Source: Cyprinodon diabolis
Taxonomy: Eukaryota > Chordata > Actinopteri > Cyprinodontiformes > Cyprinodontidae
Direction: 5' to 3'
Assembly: GCA_030533445.1 (NCBI GenBank)
Contig: CM060064.1
Coordinates: 1,591,416-1,655,415, forward strand
Length of the DNA: 64,000 nt
Shown: positions 58,923 to 64,000 of the stretch, in pieces
Numbering within the stretch: position 1 is the stretch's first letter
Layout of the letters: each line of letters starts with the position of its first letter
Position numbers and translations under genes: made by a program
The notes under the pieces: generated by a model
Told to the model about the DNA's origin: nothing
Database searches by the model: none
Seen by the model: the letters and a program-made list of their open reading frames with translations, nothing else

Positions 58923-60335
58923 AAGAGGGGGATTTACTGTTAGACAATATTAGGCAGCTGCCTGGGGCCACAAGTTCCTGGGGGCCCCATAAAACTCTGT
59001 TTACACATATGGTTAATACAGGTTTTCCTTATTTATGCACATTAATGATTTTATTGATAAAAATCCTTTGGCTAAAATGCCATCAGAACGCTGATAATAT
59101 TAAGTGTGTCTCAGCCCCCCCCCTTCAGTGTCCACCATATTGGATCAGTCCATTTGCTGCACATGTTCAGAAAGGTCCAAACAGACAGCAGCAAACCATT
59201 TGAAAACAAACCATGCAAAGAGCAGTGTTGCCAACTTAGCGCTTTAGTCGCTATATTTAGCCACTTTTCAGACCCCTCTAGCACTTTGATTTCTAAAAAG
59301 CTCCTAGCGCCAAATCTAGAGACTTTTTTCTGCTACTGGAGACTTTGGAGACAACATCTAAAAGCAGCGAACTCTGCTCTCCAGAGCAAGTAGATTGGTA
59401 ACCCCGCCTCCTGCTCTCCTCTATCTTGTCTGCTGTCATGATTCATGCAGCTATTATTTCATCCAAATGAAAAATGGAGAACAGATAAGCAGATCATGGC
59501 TTGTCTACAGTGAAAAGAAGGACTGGGTTATTTACTTTGGCCTTTTTGGAAACACAGGAAGGAGCAATCAGCTAAGTGAGCTTAGTGCTTGGAAAAAATC
59601 TTTCATTCCTTTAGAGACAGCATGAAAAGTCAGCTGAGTACAAAACATAGAGAGGAAAACATGAAGAAAAGGGACAAGAAGAGAGGGACACAACCTAGAA
59701 CAGATAATGGATGTCTATTCTATTAAAGCTACAGTGTGTAACTTTTAGCGACATCTAGCGGTCAGACTGCAGACCGCAGCAACATGAACATCCCCCCCCC
59801 CACCGCTTCTCCCCCCTACAGTACTGCGAGCGTTACGGGACAAAATGTCTTCCCCGACGTCCGCATCACCTACCTTCTCAAGTGATGAGGTTTGTTTACA
59901 AAGATAATTTTACAGATAGTATTTCATTAGTCTGTGTGTTCAGTACCGTCTCAGTTCATCTCTCAACTTGCCGTAGTTACTTTCGAGCGTAATGGGCGAT
60001 CTCGCAATCGCTAGTTTGTTGGCTCTGCGCTGCCGTAGCGCAAAGATGTCTGCCTCCATGGCTGCGAGACCCGCTCCTATGTAATTATAAATAACGAATT
60101 CTAAGGCAACGCAAATATTAAGGTTAAGAGGCTGAGCTCGTAGATGATGATAAATAACATAGTTATGTATAATATATTACATTTCTGACTGTATATCCCT
60201 GTAATTATTACACACTGTAGCTTTAACATTTCTCTATCTGTAGAATGGGGCTGTTTATGTGTTGAGTTCTCAATAATTCAGGGGGGCCCATGCCTGTCTT
60301 TGCCTAGGGCCCCACATTTCCTAAATCCGCCCCTG
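58923..60335. mobile_element. hAT element enclosing the TTAA MITE
   Basis: The left GAGGGGGATTTA..., TGCCTGGGGCC and GGGGGCCCC face the right GGGGGGCCCATG, GCCTAGGGCCCC and TAAATCCGCCCCTG. Flanks ATCCAGAT (58915-58922) and ATCCTGAT (60336-60343) match at 7 of 8. Without the MITE at 59723-60226 about 900 bp remain, with no recognised transposase. Confidence 0.75.
59723..60226 (-). mobile_element. TTAA MITE, copy 2
   Basis: TTAA at 59723-59726 and 60223-60226, with the same AGCTACAGTGTGTAA ends as 42690-43195 in reverse. The short ATG frame is conserved. It differs near its end, where this copy reads KLRDELRRY and stops, while copy 1, with two additional bases, reads KLREMN. Confidence 0.9.
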
Positions 60336-60659
60336 ATCCTGATGCTGCGTTTTTGTTGACTCAGTTTTTTCTCCATAACCTTTGAATTTCAGCTCTCTTC
60401 CTTCTCTTCTTCATTTATTGCCTTCATGAACTGACCTCCAGCTGCAGGGGTCGCTGTTGAGTCGATTATGAATGAATGAATCCATGTGAACGGATTAACA
60501 ACAGATTTAAAATGACTGTCGCTTCTGGACGGCATGAAGAGGCTTTGATGAAGTTGTAAACGGCTGGCTGTTCTTCCTGCTGTAATGTGAAGGTGTCAGC
60601 TTGACGGGCGGCTCCTTTTCCGCGCAGTTTGTTCGTGCATCAGGCATAATGAGCTCTAA

Positions 60660-61153
60660 GAAGTATCCATGGGGGTTAAGCAAAAATAAAAAAATAGGAA
60701 CCATATTTATGAATATTTAGCATGTTTGTAGAGAGAAATAAGGGTTATTTTTTTAACTATGTCATTCATTCATTTATAAAAAAATTACTCTTTTAAATAA
60801 ATATTTAGTTTGCAAATTAAATATTTAGATAGTTAAATAAATATTTAGCTCTAAACTTAATATTTAGCTCCAAATTAAATATTTATGTAACAAACTAAGT
60901 ATTTCACTAGCTTAGTTCGAGTTAAATATTTAGTTTGTTATATAAATATTAATATATTTATATTGTAATATATTTGGAGCTAAATATAGAGTATATATTT
61001 ATTCAACAAAGTAAGATTGTTATAAATGAATTAATGACATTGGAAAAAAATAACAACCTTATTTTTCTCTAAAAAGACGCTAAATAACCATAAATATTGC
61101 TCCTAATTTTTGACTACTTAACTTTACAAACGGTGCCCCATAAATATCCGATG
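60660..61153. mobile_element. AT-rich element with very long imperfect inverted repeats
   Basis: Left TATCCATGGGG..., AATAGGAACCATATTTATGA, AGAGAGAAATAAGG and ATGTCATT are matched in inverse order by AATGACAT, CCTTATTTTTCTCT, CATAAATATTGCTCCTA and CCCCATAAATATCC on the right. The centre is a run of ATATTTAG/CTAAATAT words. Each arm is over 100 bp. No coding sequence. Confidence 0.7.
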
Positions 61154-61701
61154 CAGCAGCTTCTATAACGCTGCTCTACAGCAGAAATAACCTGAATCAA
61201 GGCAGAAAGCATCAAACAAAGAAGATGGAAGCGTCACAGTAACTTCATCCACGTCGACAATCTCTGGACATTTTCCTTCCTTCTCTTTTATTCTGAAACT
61301 GCAGTCAGACCTGCAGGTGGAGGCTGTGTGGCTGCATGAGGGGAACCGATTGGATCCTGCAGAGACTGATCTATGAAAAGCAGCATTGCTGAGGTTCATA
61401 CTAATGATCTGCTTGCTTCTCCAACCTTAAACCCTGCCACGCCGCTCCATGTCTCCTCTGCAGCTCTATGATACATAAAGCAGCTTTAGATGTTTATGTC
61501 TAAAGGTCTTTAAAACTCAGCATGTTTGGTAAAACCTGGAAAACTGGGTCCCGTCCAGCAGTCTCCCAGTGTAACCTGTTCCAGGCGTCTCAGGTAACTG
61601 GGAATGGCAGCACCTCATGAGGAGGTGGTTTTCACTCAGGAGCTACAGGACACATGGGCTGATCTACTGAACACTGAAGAAGAGAGGACGTTTCTCTCTT
61701 A
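61154..61701. other. No gene recognised
   Basis: No feature supported here. Confidence 0.45.
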
Positions 61702-62510
61702 ATGAATTCACTTTATTTATACAGCATCAATTAACAGCACATCATCCTGAGGCAGAGAGCAGTGGGGAGATGACATAACACACGTCATCACTTTCCAGTT
61801 CACCACATCATCCAGTCAGATTGATTCAAAGTTTTCTATCTAAGGGAAACCAGCTGATTGCATCGACTCATTGACTCTTCAGCAATCCCTCACACTAAGC
61901 ATGCTTGTAGCGACAGTGGAGAGGAAAAACTCCCTTTGAACAGGAAGAAACCTCCAGCAGAACCAGGCTCAGTGTGAGCGGCCATCTGCTGAGGCCCACT
62001 GGGGTTCAAGGAGACAGAAGCAGACATAGAAAAAGAAGCATAGATACAAAAGGCAACTGTCAACCAGCTCCACAGGCGGCCCCGTCCAGGAAACACACAG
62101 CCAGGCAGACGAGCTCCGAGCCAGCTCCCATGTCAGAGGATGAAGAGAGCACATCCAGTTAGTCACAGTCAGAGAAACAGGACTACACTGGAAAACAGGC
62201 CAAGCTCCAACATCTAGAAACAAAGGTGTTGATGGCAGCAGCACAGCTGATATTTCTCTCCAGGATGGAGTCACAGCCAAACAGGAACAGACCAGATGAA
62301 GCTACTATGAGAAAAAGCAGAGAGAGCAGAACGTTAGAGATTGAACTAACAGATTCTGCAGAGTGGGAGAATAGAGATAGAATGAAGCAGAATGATGAAA
62401 AAGGGGTCCCTATGTCCTCCAGCAGTCTAAGCCTATAGCAGCAGAACTATAGAGATAGATCAGGATAACCTGAGCCACTCTAACTAGAAGCTTTATCAAA
62501 AAGAAAAATG
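61702..62510 (+). repeat. Long copy of the common fish dispersed repeat
   Basis: It starts at TTTATTTATACAGCATCAAT. It continues with AACTCCCTTT(G/T)AACAGG, CAGCAGAACCAGGCTCAGTG, GGCGGCCCCGTCCAGG and ends near AACCTGAGCCACTC and AAGCTTTATCAAAAAG. Parts recur at 6440-6770 (reverse) and 20250-20345. Confidence 0.7.
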
Positions 62511-64000
62511 GAGATGTTTGATAATTACACATTATTGTCTCAGATTTAATGTTTCATAAAAATGCATTTTGGTTCTTCTTGGTCTCAAGTGAAACAAATG
62601 ATATAGAATAAAAATATAAGATGAGACAGCAGCTTTAGAGCATCTGAGTTTATGGATCTTCTGAAATGTCTACATTATCAAATACAAATTCCACAGGAAG
62701 CATACGAGTATATCGGCGTAGTTTAAGAAACGCTGTGAAATATTGAAGTCTTCATTTCTATCAGCGGCTTTAGCTTAACAGAAAGCAGGGAAGCTGTTGC
62801 ACTGTTTCTTGGGAGTAAACAGGTTGTGGGTTTGAATCTTTCTGCCTGGATCCTGCCTGTTCCGACTCTTCATGGTTGTTGGTCTTTTTTGAGGACCTGT
62901 CCAGGACGTAGCTCTCCTGTTGGAGACAGGCATCAGCCTCAGCATGGCTGCAGACCGGCTGGATTAATAGAGATACGGAAAGCAGAGTGCCCATTTATTT
63001 ACATTTCATTCCTCACCTTATGGTGTCTATTTAATGCTGCTAAAATGTTTAATAACTGTCCAGATGATTGCTTCAACATTTTACTCCATTTCTGTTTCTG
63101 TACATATTTCTTGGACTGAAGGACATCATGACTGAATATTTTCTTAAAAAACTGACATCCTTTGTTCGATCTTACTTAGATTTAGACCACTTTTTTAATC
63201 CCACCAGGGGGCGATTCGTTTGAGCAGAACAGGAGACAAAAAAAAATAAAGAAAATAAACATGTAATTAAATAAAAATAAGATTATAAAAAAAGTTTTTT
63301 CCTTAAAATAGGAGTAGGAATGTATAGTTGAATCTATCGCTGCCATACTGTACAAAAACTGTATTGACTTTAGTGTAAAATGAACAAAAATGTAAATGGA
63401 TAAAAATGCTTGTGTTCACCGTACAGTAAACTCCTGCAGACGCATCATTTGTTCCTCTGCAGACGATTGGATGATCATGAATAGGAGCATTTCTGACTGC
63501 ATCCGGATCAGTTTGATCAGTTTTCCGATGGAAAGCTGCTCTGAGATAAGGAAGCTTTGCTCCCTTTCAGATGAGGATGCTAAAACAAGAAGCTTCTCAT
63601 CTTCTCACCATTCGAACGTTTTGTGCAGTTGAAGTTAACCTTATCTCTTCCTCCCATTCCCCCTCTTCTTATCTGTCTTCACATTTTCCCCTCCTCCTTT
63701 TCCTGCCCCCCCCATCCCTCCTTTCACCGCCTGTTATCTCTGCCCTGCAGTTGACTGCCTCTGTCCTCTGGGTGTCAGCATTCGCCTTATCCTTCATCCA
63801 GCCACACAGCTCTGTGTGAACCAGTCACCCCATTTCTGCCTGCGCTTCATGTTTCCACAATTTCCCCCCCCCCACGTGCTCATGTATCCATCTCTCCACC
63901 CCCCCCCCCCCCCACCCCTCAGCCACGGCTGCCTGTTTCTACAGCAGCTGTCAGCTTCATATTTTAGCCATTCTTTGCTCCTATAAAAGCTCCTCAAACG
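62511..64000. other. No gene; polypyrimidine tracts near the end
   Basis: CT-rich sequence at about 63640-63930, including a run of C at about 63899-63914. No thrombospondin-repeat exon or other coding block was seen before the window ends. Confidence 0.5.

Larger units (their letters stand above)
19031..64000 (+). other. adgrb1: Large first coding intron of adgrb1 (inferred)
   Basis: It starts with the donor GTGAGTAA at 19031. I looked for thrombospondin-repeat, GAIN or seven-helix coding blocks further on and found none, nor any other host gene. The intron should therefore extend to at least the window end, about 45 kb. Almost all recognisable content is mobile or tandem repeat DNA. The inference would fail if the gene ended or rearranged here. 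Confidence 0.6.

Noticed and set aside
61890..62280. Frames shared between 6332-6811 and 61890-62280 that look like a conserved protein
   Set aside because: The similarity is due to a dispersed repeat; the frames have no domain and no codon-level conservation pattern.
63640..63930. Possible promoter or exon in the CT-rich stretch at the window end
   Set aside because: Only polypyrimidine tracts are visible; no TATA, coding block or convincing acceptor plus open exon could be supported.

Overview
The window is vertebrate, almost certainly teleost fish, genomic DNA. It is dominated by intron and intergenic sequence full of DNA transposons: Tc1/mariner, many hAT families and TTAA-target Kolobok-like elements with THAP fingers. 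There are also a few retroelement scraps, microsatellites and two large minisatellites. I found no bacterial features, CRISPR array or tRNA/rRNA gene. The repeat spectrum fits a percomorph teleost; I cannot name the species.

One host gene is recognisable. A 733-bp coding exon at 18298-19030 (+) encodes a signal peptide and the cysteine-rich N-terminal domain of adhesion GPCR B1 (adgrb1, BAI1). A plausible splice acceptor lies at 18110 and a phase-1 GT donor at 19031. No further exon was seen, so everything from 19031 to the window end is read as the start of a very large first coding intron, and sequence before 18111 as an upstream intron or flank.

Layout. 0.2-1.8 kb: Kolobok-like element with a THAP fragment. 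4.25-4.7 kb: possible solo LTR. 6.0-6.24 kb: GGAT/AGAT microsatellite. 6.8-8.8 kb: two hAT elements. 9.8-13.4 kb: a four-level nest (hAT, MITE, Kolobok-like element, then a hAT and a TTAA MITE). 15.2-16.1 kb: hAT with BED finger. 18.1-19.0 kb: adgrb1 exon. 21.1-22.0 kb: inverted-repeat element filled with palindromic GAATTC units. 25.1-29.9 kb: about 4.6 kb of 16-bp minisatellite interrupted by a duplicated flank. 31.4-36.4 kb: hAT containing a second element with a complete Tc1 transposon, plus another hAT. 36.7-37.9 kb: second THAP element in inverse orientation. 39.4-45.5 kb: TA-target MITE, TTAA MITE, decayed Tc1 copy and the C-terminal nuclease-like part of a non-LTR retrotransposon. 46.6-57.3 kb: long-TIR MITE, two further Kolobok-like A copies (one with 33 exact 49-bp units), hATs. 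58.9-62.5 kb: hAT enclosing the second TTAA MITE, a long-inverted-repeat AT-rich element and a common fish dispersed repeat.

The main signals are the intact 340-codon Tc1 transposase with IR/DR-type ends, the nesting chronology supported by target-site duplications read directly from sequence, the birth of a minisatellite inside a transposon, and the recurrence of short elements that keep only a BED or THAP DNA-binding finger. I did not find a convincing new molecular system; the strongest candidates are listed with tests.
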